Source: Opitutia bacterium
GTDB lineage: Bacteria > Verrucomicrobiota > Verrucomicrobiia > Opitutales > Seribacteraceae
DNA: 8,239 bases
Assembly (NCBI GenBank): GCA_018695085.1
Contig: JABHOU010000517.1
Location: 1-8,239, forward strand
Reading direction: 5' to 3'
A model generated the notes under the pieces. It was given only the letters and a program-made list of their open reading frames with translations, made no database searches and was not told the origin of the DNA. Within the stretch, counting starts at the first letter, position 1. The number at the start of each line of letters is the position of its first letter. Shown here in pieces: positions 1-7,405 of the stretch. A program made the translations under genes and the position numbers.

Positions 1-1551
1 AATATCTGTTTTTCCGTCGCGACCCTTCGCGGAAAATACCTCCGGCGGTTCCCACCCCTCGGCTTCCAGTTCAGATACGTCGGCCTTTTCCAGTTTACAG
101 ACCAGTTTCCCGTCGGAGACTCGGCGCAACTCGTGGACGGGGGGCAGGTCGACCCGTGAGTAGGTGTCGATGAGGAACTTGCGGGCAGGTGAGTAGACGA
201 TATTGTGCCAGCCGTTCCCTTCGGTCAAAGCAGTCAGTCCGGTTCCATCGAAGTTCACTCGGTAGTAATGCATGAGATACGGGTCCTGTCCCGGATTCCG
301 ACCGGAGGCTCGGAACCACACCTGCCTATTTTCCTCGTCGATCCGGTCGACGTAACGAACCACGAACTTCCCGTTTGTTATTGGGTTGGTGATCTTGCCT
401 TTCTTGACGTCGATGAGGTAGAGGTGACGCCATCCGCTTTTTTCCGAGAGGTAGATGATCTCTTCGGACTTTGTTAGCCAATTAACCAAAGGCACGCCGA
501 GGTCTTTGGCATGTTCCGTCCAGATGAATGTTTCGCTTTTCTCGTCTATTAGATCGCGGGTTTTTCCCGTAAAGGTATCCACTTCAATGAGTCTAAGTCT
601 CTGGTGACCTCGGTCGACTTTGCGGTAGCGGGCATAGCGTCCATCAGGAGTCCAGCGCAAGTTGGGCCAACCAAAGTCTATTAAGCCAAGCTGAGGTTTA
701 AGATGGTGCTTCTTATTGTCTTGTCCGTCACTGATTTTGGCTTCTAGGTCGAACCAGTTCATCTCATGCTTCGTGAACTTGTCGCCGGGTAGCGGATATT
801 TGCGGGTGTGAAGCTTTGCGCGACCACCCATCTTTGGTGAGGATTCCAAAAGGTGCACGTCGCCGACTTTGCCCGGTTGTACTCGAAATGAAATCAAGTT
901 ATTCGAATTCGATGACCAAAAGGGTCCTTGGTAGCTGTTGTCCGGTTTGCCATCCTTGCTCAACTGAATGTCCTCTTCGCCCTTGGTGGACTTTACGAAA
1001 ACATTGTGATCCTTGATGAAAGCTTTCCACTTTCCATCGGGCGAAACGTTGCGACTAGGTCGGTATTGCTTGGGCTTGGGTTTCGGTTCCCGCTCGGTTG
1101 GCTTGTCAGTCGAATACGAACTTTGGGGAACGGACTTGGCTTCTATCTTCTTCAGTTCGTGATTTTTTTCATTCCACCGGAAGTTAAGACCTTTGGATCG
1201 AAAGAAAACTAGATCGCCGAATAACTCGAATCGCAGTTGGTCCACGGGCAACCGGTTAGCCTCCACTTCCTTCATCCCCGTGTCCCTAAGGGCTTTTGCC
1301 AATTGTTGATGATTGAAGGCTTTTCGACGCATGCCTTTCTCCAAGTCTACCAAGACGAAATCCTTTGCGCCTTTTGCTAGATCGTTACGATACCAGAAGT
1401 GCGTGTTGTCGTTGGACCACTGAGGATTGATGCGATTCTTGTAAACTTTGGCTGCTTTAGCTTTGTCAATCAGGCTTAGGCTGCTTGCGGCTAATAGTGT
1501 TGCCACGGTAAGAAGGTGTTGGAGGGGTCTTTGAGGAAAGGGTTTCTTCAT
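1..1551 (-). CDS. Secreted S9B family (DPP IV-like) serine peptidase, N-terminal part, cut by the window edge
   Basis: I translated this frame by hand: it is open for 517 codons from the ATG at 1551 to base 1 with no stop. The N-terminus has a Sec signal peptide: basic start (MKK, R8), hydrophobic core at residues 13-28 and a likely signal peptidase site AKA|AK after residue 33. The rest is a DPPIV_N beta-propeller with family-typical strings: NVSPDGKW near residue 168, WTPDGRYARY near 297, YLSEKSGWRHLYL near 370, and WFRASGRNPGQDPYLMHYYRV near 410-430. A Lys/Pro-rich linker (EPKPKPK) lies near residue 155-160. The last residues, FSAKGRDGKTDI, match the junction that precedes the S9 catalytic domain. 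The Ser-Asp-His triad is therefore outside the window and activity cannot be judged. Known members of the family remove dipeptides, often after proline, in the periplasm or at the cell surface. In-frame ATGs also exist at 1620 and 1635; 1551 is preferred because it places the signal peptide at the N-terminus. Confidence 0.93.
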   Translation of the reverse strand, partial: MKKPFPQRPLQHLLTVATLLAASSLSLIDKAKAAKVYKNRINPQWSNDNTHFWYRNDLAKGAKDFVLVDLEKGMRRKAFNHQQLAKALRDTGMKEVEANRLPVDQLRFELFGDLVFFRSKGLNFRWNEKNHELKKIEAKSVPQSSYSTDKPTEREPKPKPKQYRPSRNVSPDGKWKAFIKDHNVFVKSTKGEEDIQLSKDGKPDNSYQGPFWSSNSNNLISFRVQPGKVGDVHLLESSPKMGGRAKLHTRKYPLPGDKFTKHEMNWFDLEAKISDGQDNKKHHLKPQLGLIDFGWPNLRWTPDGRYARYRKVDRGHQRLRLIEVDTFTGKTRDLIDEKSETFIWTEHAKDLGVPLVNWLTKSEEIIYLSEKSGWRHLYLIDVKKGKITNPITNGKFVVRYVDRIDEENRQVWFRASGRNPGQDPYLMHYYRVNFDGTGLTALTEGNGWHNIVYSPARKFLIDTYSRVDLPPVHELRRVSDGKLVCKLEKADVSELEAEGWEPPEVFSAKGRDGKTDI

Positions 1552-1567
1552 TACGTGTCTTATCTGA

Positions 1568-1573
1568 ATTATA
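1568..1573 (-). promoter_or_regulatory. Candidate -10 box for the S9 peptidase gene
   Basis: The minus strand reads TATAAT, a perfect sigma-70-type -10 hexamer, 17 bases upstream of the ATG at 1551. This would give a very short leader and supports starting at 1551 rather than further upstream. No good -35 hexamer is seen at 16-18 bp spacing (AATTCA at 17 bp), and the sequence is AT-rich, so a chance match is quite possible. Confidence 0.3.
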
Positions 1574-1626
1574 TAAATTTGAGGCCTGCTTGAATTTTGT
1601 TCGTTGTGTCGGCAAAACATTCTTTT

Positions 1627-1631
1627 TCCTT
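1627..1631 (-). promoter_or_regulatory. Shine-Dalgarno-like AAGGA before an alternative in-frame ATG of the peptidase gene
   Basis: On the minus strand AAGGA stands 6 bases before an ATG at 1620 that is in frame with the S9 peptidase. Starting there would add 23 residues (MFCRHNEQ... to HV) in front of MKKPFP and bury the signal peptide. The spacing is ideal for a ribosome binding site, and no comparable motif precedes the ATG at 1551. The sequence therefore gives conflicting evidence on the start. Confidence 0.3.
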
Positions 1632-1636
1632 TCATC

Positions 1637-1663
1637 AAGTTGATATAGCATATTTTTCAACTT
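1637..1663. repeat. 7-bp inverted repeat in the divergent intergenic region
   Basis: AAGTTGA at 1637-1643 and TCAACTT at 1657-1663 are perfect inverted copies separated by 13 bases. The repeat overlaps the candidate plus-strand promoter at 1640-1667 and lies upstream of the peptidase gene, so it could be an operator for one or both divergent genes. A 7-bp repeat in about 170 AT-rich bases can also arise by chance. Confidence 0.3.
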
Positions 1664-1667
1664 TAAT
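1640..1667 (+). promoter_or_regulatory. Candidate sigma-70-type promoter for the DUF1549/DUF1553-DUF1501 operon
   Basis: TTGATA at 1640-1645 and TTTAAT at 1662-1667 are separated by 16 bases. Transcription would start near 1674, giving a leader of about 48 bases before the ATG at 1722. The -35 box overlaps the left arm of the 7-bp inverted repeat. The assignment rests on consensus match only. Confidence 0.3.
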
Positions 1668-1708
1668 TTCCATGAATACTATTTATTCACCATTTACTGT
1701 CGCGTTGC

Positions 1709-1712
1709 AGGA
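1709..1712 (+). promoter_or_regulatory. Weak Shine-Dalgarno (AGGA) for the 1722 start
   Basis: AGGA lies 9 bases before the ATG at 1722. It is the best ribosome-binding motif in the leader. Together with the signal peptide that begins immediately after, it supports 1722 as the start codon. Confidence 0.4.
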
Positions 1713-1721
1713 TAGCCTTTT

Positions 1722-4700
1722 ATGATAGGTAGAAAGGAAAAACTCTCTGGTCTGAGGCTTCTTCTAATATTTGCCTTGGGTTTGGTTTTTCTGCCGACTA
1801 CGGTCACCTTAGGTGCTGGCATCAAGCCTATTATTACGGCGCCGCTCGGCACGAGCGGTGGTTCCGTTCCCATACGCGTAACTTTTACTTACAAGGGTCT
1901 TCCGACTCCGGTGAAAGATTTTGCGGCCAACGACGTGACTGTGACCAACGGTTCCCTCAGCGATTTTTCCGGCTCGGGCCACACCTACAATTTCAAGGTT
2001 TCACCTACCGCAAAGGAATTTTCCGTTTCGGTCGGTGCCAATGCCGCCACGAATCGTTTCTCCATCCTTGGTGCAGGTGACGAGAAGGTTCCGTTCTACA
2101 CATGGTCGCGGCAGATGGAAATTTCGTTTCCCGGTTACGGAGAGGAACACGCGAAGCTTAAGGATTTTCCAGCGCTGATAGTGTTTCGAGATGGTGATGG
2201 GGTTAACTTGTCGAACTTTAACGCGCATGGCGGAGTTCCTTGGGCGGATCTTCGTTTTACTGCCTCTGACAAGAAAACGGTTCTTCATTACGAAGTGGAG
2301 ACTTGGAACGACGCTGATGGCATATCATGGGTGTGGGTGCAAGTGCCCGAACTGAACCATGATACGAAAATCTACGCGTTCTGGGGAAAAGCGGGCGAGG
2401 AGTCTCCGACCTACTCGACGAATGCTTCTACTTGGAGGAACGGGTACGTTGGCGTCTGGCATCTGAATGAAGGCGCCTCTGCGTTGGCTGATTCTTCGGG
2501 AAGCGCCAATCATGGTGAAAATATCGGCGCAGGCGTAAAATATGGCCAAGCAGGCAAGGTGGGCAAGGGAGTGAGAATGACGCAGTCGGGTGGAAACGGC
2601 GGGATAAAGGTGCCCGACAGCGCAACACTTGATTTCGGAAATGGCAATTTCACCATCGAGATGTGGGAGCGTAAGGAAGCTCGCTCATTGGGGTGGAAGA
2701 ACGTCGGAGATTTCGGAAAGTGGCAGACCGGCGCCCAACCGGGAGAAAACGAGTGGAGCTTGGGTACTACTAAGACAGGCAACGACGACAAGCCCGGCTT
2801 CAGCGTTGAAATCGGCGAAATCAGCTACAGCGTACATGCTTCCGCTGATATTGTCATCAATGCTTGGAATCACGTCGTGGGCGTACGAGATGGCGCCACC
2901 ATCCGTATTTACGTCAACGGATTGCAGGAAGGTGAAGAGACCGATGTTTCCGGAGCCGTTAACAACATGGGACGCGATCTTCATTTCGGTTACTTTCAAT
3001 TCAAACCGAGCCTCAGTACCCACGCCACTTTGGATGAAATGAGAGCCTCCTCCGTGGCTCGATCTGCAGACTGGGTTTGGGCAACTCATCGATCTACGGC
3101 AGAAAATGACAAGTTCACGACTTATCGCTTGGCGACGTCGGATGGAGAAGAATCGTTGGCCTCCTTTAAGTCCTTCACCAAGCACTGGGCCTATGACGTT
3201 CCGAAACGATCAAGCCTGCCCAAAGTCAAGGATGCCGACTGGATCCGACAACCGATTGACCACTTTGTCCTGAGCCAACTGGAAGGTCGAAGCATGAGAC
3301 CAAATCCACCTGCATCCCCGGCAATCTGGCTCCGTCGAGTAAGCTTCGACCTTGTCGGTCTTCCTCCAACTCTCGATGAACTGGACGCTTTTCTGAAGGA
3401 TTCCACGCCCGAGGCGAAAAGCAAGGTGGTCGACCGTCTGCTTGATTCTCGCCACTTCGGCGAACGTTGGGCCAGGCACTGGCTCGATCTTGCCCGCTAC
3501 GGTGATTCTACAGGTATCCATGAGGACGTCGTCCGTCCAAGCTGGGCATGGCGCGACTGGGTCGTACAGGCCTTTAACGACGACATGCCCTTTGATCGTT
3601 TCACCATCGAGCAGCTGGCCGGCGACCTTTTGCCGAAGGCTACTCTTCGACAGCGGATAGCCACCGGGTTTCATCGAGCCGCTCCCTTCAACACGGAATC
3701 CGGTACCCCCAAAGAGGCCCGTCGTACCTATCAGGTTCTCGACCGCGTGAACGTAACGGGGACAGTCTGGCTGGGGGCTACGCTTGAGTGCGCTCAGTGC
3801 CACGATCACAAGTACGATCCTTTCACTCAGGAGGATTACTACCGGCTATTCGCCTACTTTAACAATACCCCTGATGAAATGGGTAAGAATATTGGAGCGG
3901 GTCGTGCGGCTATGGCCGGACCCACCGTGAAGGTCGGAGGCACCACAACCTTCATCATGCAGGAAATGGCCAAACCTAGGATTACACGTGTTTTCGAGCG
4001 TGGTAATTACGAGACTCTCGGGAAAAACGTGACCATCGGTCTGCCGCAATCTCTCCATCCCCCCAAAGGTGATCTTCCCTCCAATCGTCTTGGTCTTGCT
4101 CGGTGGTTGGTCGATCCCGGCAATCCGTTGACTGCCCGCGTCACCGTGAACCGCTGGTGGTCTGAGTTGTTCGGCATGGGACTGGTGCGAACGGGCAGTG
4201 ATTTCGGCACGCAGGGGGACACACCGACACACCCCGAACTGCTCGACTGGCTGGCGATCGATTTCATCGATCAAGGTTGGTCCATGAAGCGTATCTTGAG
4301 AACCATCGTGCTTTCCTCCACTTACGGGCAGTCCTCAAAAGTCCGGCCCGAATCTCTTGAGGTAGACCCGGACAATCTTTGGCTTTCTCGCTCTCCCCGC
4401 CTGCGTCTATCGGCCGAGGCCATTCGCGATAACGCCCTTTCCGTTGCCGGTATCCTGTCTTCGGCGTTGGGTGGACCGCCCGCATACCCTCCACAACCGG
4501 AGGGCATCTGGTGGATACGAGACGCTAAATCTCCTGTCTACAAGACTTCCGTCGGCGAGGACAGATATCGCCGTTCACTCTACACCATTTGGCGTCGCTC
4601 TTACCTGCATCCTAGCTTGGCGAACTTCGACGCTCCCGATCGGATCACCTGCGCAGTCCAGCGAGATCGTACCAATACGCCCCTGCAAGCACTTACCCTA

Positions 4701-5045
4701 CTCAACGACCCCATATACTTGGAAGCCGCCTTTGGGCTTGCCCGACGATTAGCGAGTGGACCTACCCTTGTCTCGACCGAGCAACGAATAATCCGAGGTT
4801 TTCGACTGACCACTTCCCGTATGCCCACGAATGAAGAAAGTGAACTTCTCCTGCGCTTGTTTCGGAGTCGATTTGATCGTTTCAATGCTGATTCCGATTC
4901 TGCTCACAAGTTAATCGAGTCGACAAGGGGAGGACTGGCGGCGGGCATATCCCCAATCGATTCTTCCGCCGCCGCCGAGTTGGCCGCTTGGTTTCACGTC
5001 GCCAACGTTTTACTCAATCTCGACGAGACCATTACCAAGGGATGA
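1722..5045 (+). CDS. Exported PSD1-type protein: Big_12-like, DUF2341, LamG, DUF1549 and DUF1553 domains
   Basis: The protein has 1107 residues. A Sec signal peptide covers residues 1-32: RK at 4-5, hydrophobic LLLIFALGLVF at 13-23, likely cleavage after LGA. Residues about 35-112 resemble a bacterial Ig-like domain of the Big_12 type (the DVTVTNGSLSDFSGSG core). Residues about 128-227 are DUF2341-like (WSRQMEISFPGY, YEVETWN, VWVQVP, IYAFWGK). Residues about 240-452 form a LamG/concanavalin-like lectin domain (GYVGVWHLNEG, WNHVVGVRDG, LDEMRASS). DUF1549 spans about 507-713 (IDHFVLSQLE, GERWARHWLDLARYGDS, FTIEQLAGDLLP), with the CxxCH motif CAQCHDHK at C690, C693, H694. DUF1553 spans about 790-1010 (GLARWLVDPGNPLTARV, NRWWSELFG, RTNTPLQALTLLND), ending with LNLDETITKG. 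The usual N-terminal cytochrome domain is absent. The enzymatic role of the family is unknown; the lectin-like modules suggest glycan or surface binding. It overlaps and is probably co-transcribed with the DUF1501 gene. Confidence 0.95.
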   Translation: MIGRKEKLSGLRLLLIFALGLVFLPTTVTLGAGIKPIITAPLGTSGGSVPIRVTFTYKGLPTPVKDFAANDVTVTNGSLSDFSGSGHTYNFKVSPTAKEFSVSVGANAATNRFSILGAGDEKVPFYTWSRQMEISFPGYGEEHAKLKDFPALIVFRDGDGVNLSNFNAHGGVPWADLRFTASDKKTVLHYEVETWNDADGISWVWVQVPELNHDTKIYAFWGKAGEESPTYSTNASTWRNGYVGVWHLNEGASALADSSGSANHGENIGAGVKYGQAGKVGKGVRMTQSGGNGGIKVPDSATLDFGNGNFTIEMWERKEARSLGWKNVGDFGKWQTGAQPGENEWSLGTTKTGNDDKPGFSVEIGEISYSVHASADIVINAWNHVVGVRDGATIRIYVNGLQEGEETDVSGAVNNMGRDLHFGYFQFKPSLSTHATLDEMRASSVARSADWVWATHRSTAENDKFTTYRLATSDGEESLASFKSFTKHWAYDVPKRSSLPKVKDADWIRQPIDHFVLSQLEGRSMRPNPPASPAIWLRRVSFDLVGLPPTLDELDAFLKDSTPEAKSKVVDRLLDSRHFGERWARHWLDLARYGDSTGIHEDVVRPSWAWRDWVVQAFNDDMPFDRFTIEQLAGDLLPKATLRQRIATGFHRAAPFNTESGTPKEARRTYQVLDRVNVTGTVWLGATLECAQCHDHKYDPFTQEDYYRLFAYFNNTPDEMGKNIGAGRAAMAGPTVKVGGTTTFIMQEMAKPRITRVFERGNYETLGKNVTIGLPQSLHPPKGDLPSNRLGLARWLVDPGNPLTARVTVNRWWSELFGMGLVRTGSDFGTQGDTPTHPELLDWLAIDFIDQGWSMKRILRTIVLSSTYGQSSKVRPESLEVDPDNLWLSRSPRLRLSAEAIRDNALSVAGILSSALGGPPAYPPQPEGIWWIRDAKSPVYKTSVGEDRYRRSLYTIWRRSYLHPSLANFDAPDRITCAVQRDRTNTPLQALTLLNDPIYLEAAFGLARRLASGPTLVSTEQRIIRGFRLTTSRMPTNEESELLLRLFRSRFDRFNADSDSAHKLIESTRGGLAAGISPIDSSAAAELAAWFHVANVLLNLDETITKG

Positions 5046-6481
5046 AGAAATACCTCGAACCGAAAGTTACCGCTACATCAAGCTTTTCACGGCGCGCCGC
5101 CCTTTCGGGCATGGGCATCGGCCTTGGCTCAATCGCCCTGAAGGCCTTGTCCGCCCGCCGCGCAATAGGTTCACCCGCTTCATCGACGAATGTCCTAGCT
5201 CCAAAGCCTCCTCACTTTGCCCCACGAGCCAAGAACGTTATTCTTCTATTCGCTAGTGGAGGAGTCTCTCATCTGGAACTGTTCGACCCCAAGCCCGAAC
5301 TGGTGAAGAACAACGGCAAGATGGTTCCCGACGAACTAATCAAGGGACAGCGTTTCTCTTTCATCAACCCCAAGTCCAAGCTTCTCGGTTCGCCCTACAG
5401 TTTCAGCAAGCACGGTGACTGCGGCATGGAATTCGGAGAACTTCTTCCAAATCTGGCTCGACTTGCCGACCGGACGACTCTTGTGCGCAGCGTCCGCACC
5501 GACAACGTCAACCATACGCCCGCTCAAGTCATGATGGCCACGGGCGTGGAACGCCCGGGCAGACCTTCTATGGGGGCTTGGGTGACCTACGGTCTAGGGT
5601 CAATGAACGCCGACCTGCCCGCCTTCGTCGATATGTACAGCGGCAAGTCTCAGACCCGTTCGCCCCTGAAACCCTCCGGTTTTCTCCCTTCCGTGCATCA
5701 GGCCGTTACCCTGCGGTCCGGTCCGGACCCCGTTTACTATCTTTCCGATCCGGATGGTATGAGACGCGATGACCGTGAAGTCACCATTCGGGCGATCAAC
5801 GACCTCAATCGAAACCGCCTCACCGAGGTGGGGGACCCGGAGATCGCCACTCGAATCGCACAGTATGAAATGGCTTTTCGGATGCAGCGGACCGTTCCCG
5901 AACTCGTAGATCTCTCAACCGAACCCGCCCATGTCTTAAAAGCCTACGGAGTCGAGCCCGGAAAGCCGTCCTTGGCCGGAAACTTGCTTATGTCTCGGCG
6001 AATGATCGAACGAGGCGTCCGATTTGTTCAGTTGCGCGACGGCGGGTGGGATCACCATAGTAAAATATTCAAGGAGCTACCCGAGAAGTGCGGTGAACTC
6101 GATCAGCCCTTGGCCGCTCTGGTCGAAGACCTCGACGAACGTGGTCTCCTTGACGAAACTCTAATCATCTGGGCTGGCGAATTTGGACGTACGCCCATGC
6201 TTCAGGGAAGTTCCAAGAAGGAATCCGCCGGACGCGATCATCACAAGGAAGCATTCACTGTTTGGATGGCGGGCGGCGGTCTCAAACCCGGCCTCACCTA
6301 TGGTTCCACTGATGATCTCGGTTTCATGGTTAACGAAAACCCCGTTCACGTTCATGATCTGCATGCCACCATTTTGCATCTCCTGGGCCTTGATCATGAA
6401 CGCCTGGTCTTTCCCCACGGCGGTCTTGATCACCGACTGACGGATGTTGACGGCAAGGTCGTTCAAGGCCTGTTGGCCTGA
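5042..6481 (+). CDS. DUF1501 protein, alkaline phosphatase/sulfatase-like fold, Tat-exported
   Basis: The protein has 479 residues. I chose the ATG at 5042 because it overlaps the upstream stop codon (ATGA) and puts a twin-arginine-like signal at the N-terminus: SRRAAL at residues 16-21 followed by the hydrophobic stretch GMGIGLGSIAL. An in-frame TTG at 4988 would add 18 residues and displace that signal. The DUF1501 domain fills residues about 55-475. Family landmarks are NVILLFASGGVSHLELFDPKP (D82), LVRSVRTDNVNHTPAQ, FVQLRDGGWDHH, IIWAGEFGRTP (E380), GRDHHKEAF (D399, H400, H401) and PVHVHDLHATILHLLGLDHERL (H436, H438, D439, H441). The Asp/His clusters resemble metal ligands of the alkaline phosphatase superfamily, but catalysis and substrate are not established for this family. 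Length is normal and the gene looks intact. Export of a folded, metal-loaded protein by Tat is an inference from the signal. Confidence 0.95.
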   Translation: MKKYLEPKVTATSSFSRRAALSGMGIGLGSIALKALSARRAIGSPASSTNVLAPKPPHFAPRAKNVILLFASGGVSHLELFDPKPELVKNNGKMVPDELIKGQRFSFINPKSKLLGSPYSFSKHGDCGMEFGELLPNLARLADRTTLVRSVRTDNVNHTPAQVMMATGVERPGRPSMGAWVTYGLGSMNADLPAFVDMYSGKSQTRSPLKPSGFLPSVHQAVTLRSGPDPVYYLSDPDGMRRDDREVTIRAINDLNRNRLTEVGDPEIATRIAQYEMAFRMQRTVPELVDLSTEPAHVLKAYGVEPGKPSLAGNLLMSRRMIERGVRFVQLRDGGWDHHSKIFKELPEKCGELDQPLAALVEDLDERGLLDETLIIWAGEFGRTPMLQGSSKKESAGRDHHKEAFTVWMAGGGLKPGLTYGSTDDLGFMVNENPVHVHDLHATILHLLGLDHERLVFPHGGLDHRLTDVDGKVVQGLLA

Positions 6482-6553
6482 CGAAGTTTTCCTATTTTGC
6501 GAATTCTCTGGAAAAGTTGGTGAGGTTTTTGGTCGTTTCCCATCAACCGCCCG

Positions 6554-6581
6554 TTGACGTTTAGTCTCAGTTAATTACATT
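6554..6581 (+). promoter_or_regulatory. Candidate sigma-70-type promoter for the TerC-family gene
   Basis: TTGACG at 6554-6559 and TACATT at 6576-6581 are 16 bases apart, with five of six and four of six consensus bases. The -10 ends 29 bases before the ATG at 6611. It suggests that the TerC gene has its own promoter rather than depending on the DUF1501 operon. I saw no convincing terminator hairpin between 6482 and 6553 and no recognisable manganese (yybP-ykoY) riboswitch. Confidence 0.4.
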
Positions 6582-6610
6582 CGATTTGCCTTTTAACTTC
6601 ACGAACTACA

Positions 6611-7405
6611 ATGGAAATTATCTTCACTTTAATCATGTTGATACTGCTTCAGGCAGTATTGGGTTTCGATAACCTGCTTTATATCTCTCTTGAATCCAAG
6701 AGAGCGCCTGCAAAAGATCAGGCGAAAGTTCGCAAGTGGGGAATCGGCCTCGCCATAGTTCTCCGCATCGTTCTGCTTTTTGCTCTCCTTCAAGTTCTTG
6801 CGGTATTTGAGAGTCCTTTCCCACGCTTGTTCTGGCCCGGAGTAATAGACGCCAAGCTCAACTTGCACGGGGTAATCGTTATGATCGGAGGCGTTTTCAT
6901 CATATATACGGCGCTGCGGGAAATCTATCACATGCTCTCTCTTGAAAAGCTTGGCCATGACGCTGGCGCCGACGGAGCAGGTTCGACCAAGGCCATAGTC
7001 GTACGAATCGTAATTATGAACCTTGTCTTCTCCTTCGACTCCATTCTGAGCGCCATGGCCCTAACCGACAACTTTTGGGTTATGGCTTCGGCAATCATCG
7101 TCAGTGGAATCCTCATGATTTGGCTGGCTGACAGAGTCTCGGAGTTTTTGGAAAAGAATCGTATGTACGAAGTCTTAGGCTTGTTCGTGCTGTTCATCGT
7201 CGGAATCATGCTGGTAAGCGAAGTCGGCGGCCACGGAGAAGGGGTTGAGACTTATCTCAAATTGTTCGGTCACGAGATTCAGCCGATGAGCAAGGCCACC
7301 TTCTACTTCGTCATCGCGGTACTCGTTCTCATCGATCTCGTTCAGTCCCGCTACCAAAGAAATCTACTCCAAATGAAAACTGCCGAACAGGCAAAGCCAC
7401 GATAG
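6611..7405 (+). CDS. TerC-family integral membrane protein, probable metal ion transporter
   Basis: The protein has 264 residues and about seven predicted transmembrane helices, near residues 1-24, 44-68, 84-104, 126-150, 153-174, 186-206 and 228-246. The two hallmark acidic motifs of TerC proteins are present: LGFDN at 17-21 (D20) in helix 1 and FSFDS at 140-144 (D143) in helix 4, in the usual repeat arrangement. EVLGLFVLFIVGIMLVSE is also family-typical. Known relatives (Alx, MeeF/MeeY) export manganese; others are linked only loosely to tellurite resistance. No CBS or CorC domain follows, so this is the short form. The start at 6611 has no clear Shine-Dalgarno sequence, but helix 1 begins at once and no better start is seen. 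The gene lies 129 bases after the DUF1501 gene on the same strand. The substrate cannot be read from the sequence. Confidence 0.93.
   Translation: MEIIFTLIMLILLQAVLGFDNLLYISLESKRAPAKDQAKVRKWGIGLAIVLRIVLLFALLQVLAVFESPFPRLFWPGVIDAKLNLHGVIVMIGGVFIIYTALREIYHMLSLEKLGHDAGADGAGSTKAIVVRIVIMNLVFSFDSILSAMALTDNFWVMASAIIVSGILMIWLADRVSEFLEKNRMYEVLGLFVLFIVGIMLVSEVGGHGEGVETYLKLFGHEIQPMSKATFYFVIAVLVLIDLVQSRYQRNLLQMKTAEQAKPR

Noticed and set aside
205..1212. Several short reading frames on the plus strand across 205-1212 and one on the minus strand at 95-319
   Set aside because: They overlap the long open minus-strand S9 peptidase frame, which has clear family motifs throughout; the short frames resemble no known protein.
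1574..1581. TAAATTTG, a match to the Bacteroidetes -7 promoter element on the plus strand
   Set aside because: No TTG element at the expected upstream spacing, 140 bases from the next start, and the gene content does not suggest Bacteroidetes.
1466..1660. A 64-codon minus-strand frame starting MKNMLYQL
   Set aside because: It is out of frame with the peptidase, overlaps its signal-peptide coding region and has no recognisable features.
2685..3809. Long antisense frames of 166 and 199 codons inside the 1722-5045 gene
   Set aside because: The sense frame carries LamG and DUF1549 motifs across the whole interval; the antisense products look like translation shadows.
4988..5041. Upstream TTG start for the DUF1501 gene
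   Set aside because: It would put 18 residues in front of the twin-arginine signal; the ATG at 5042 overlaps the previous stop in a classic coupled arrangement.
6482..6610. Manganese (yybP-ykoY) riboswitch upstream of the TerC-family gene
   Set aside because: Looked for because TerC relatives are often controlled this way, but no conserved core motif or matching stem-loops were seen.
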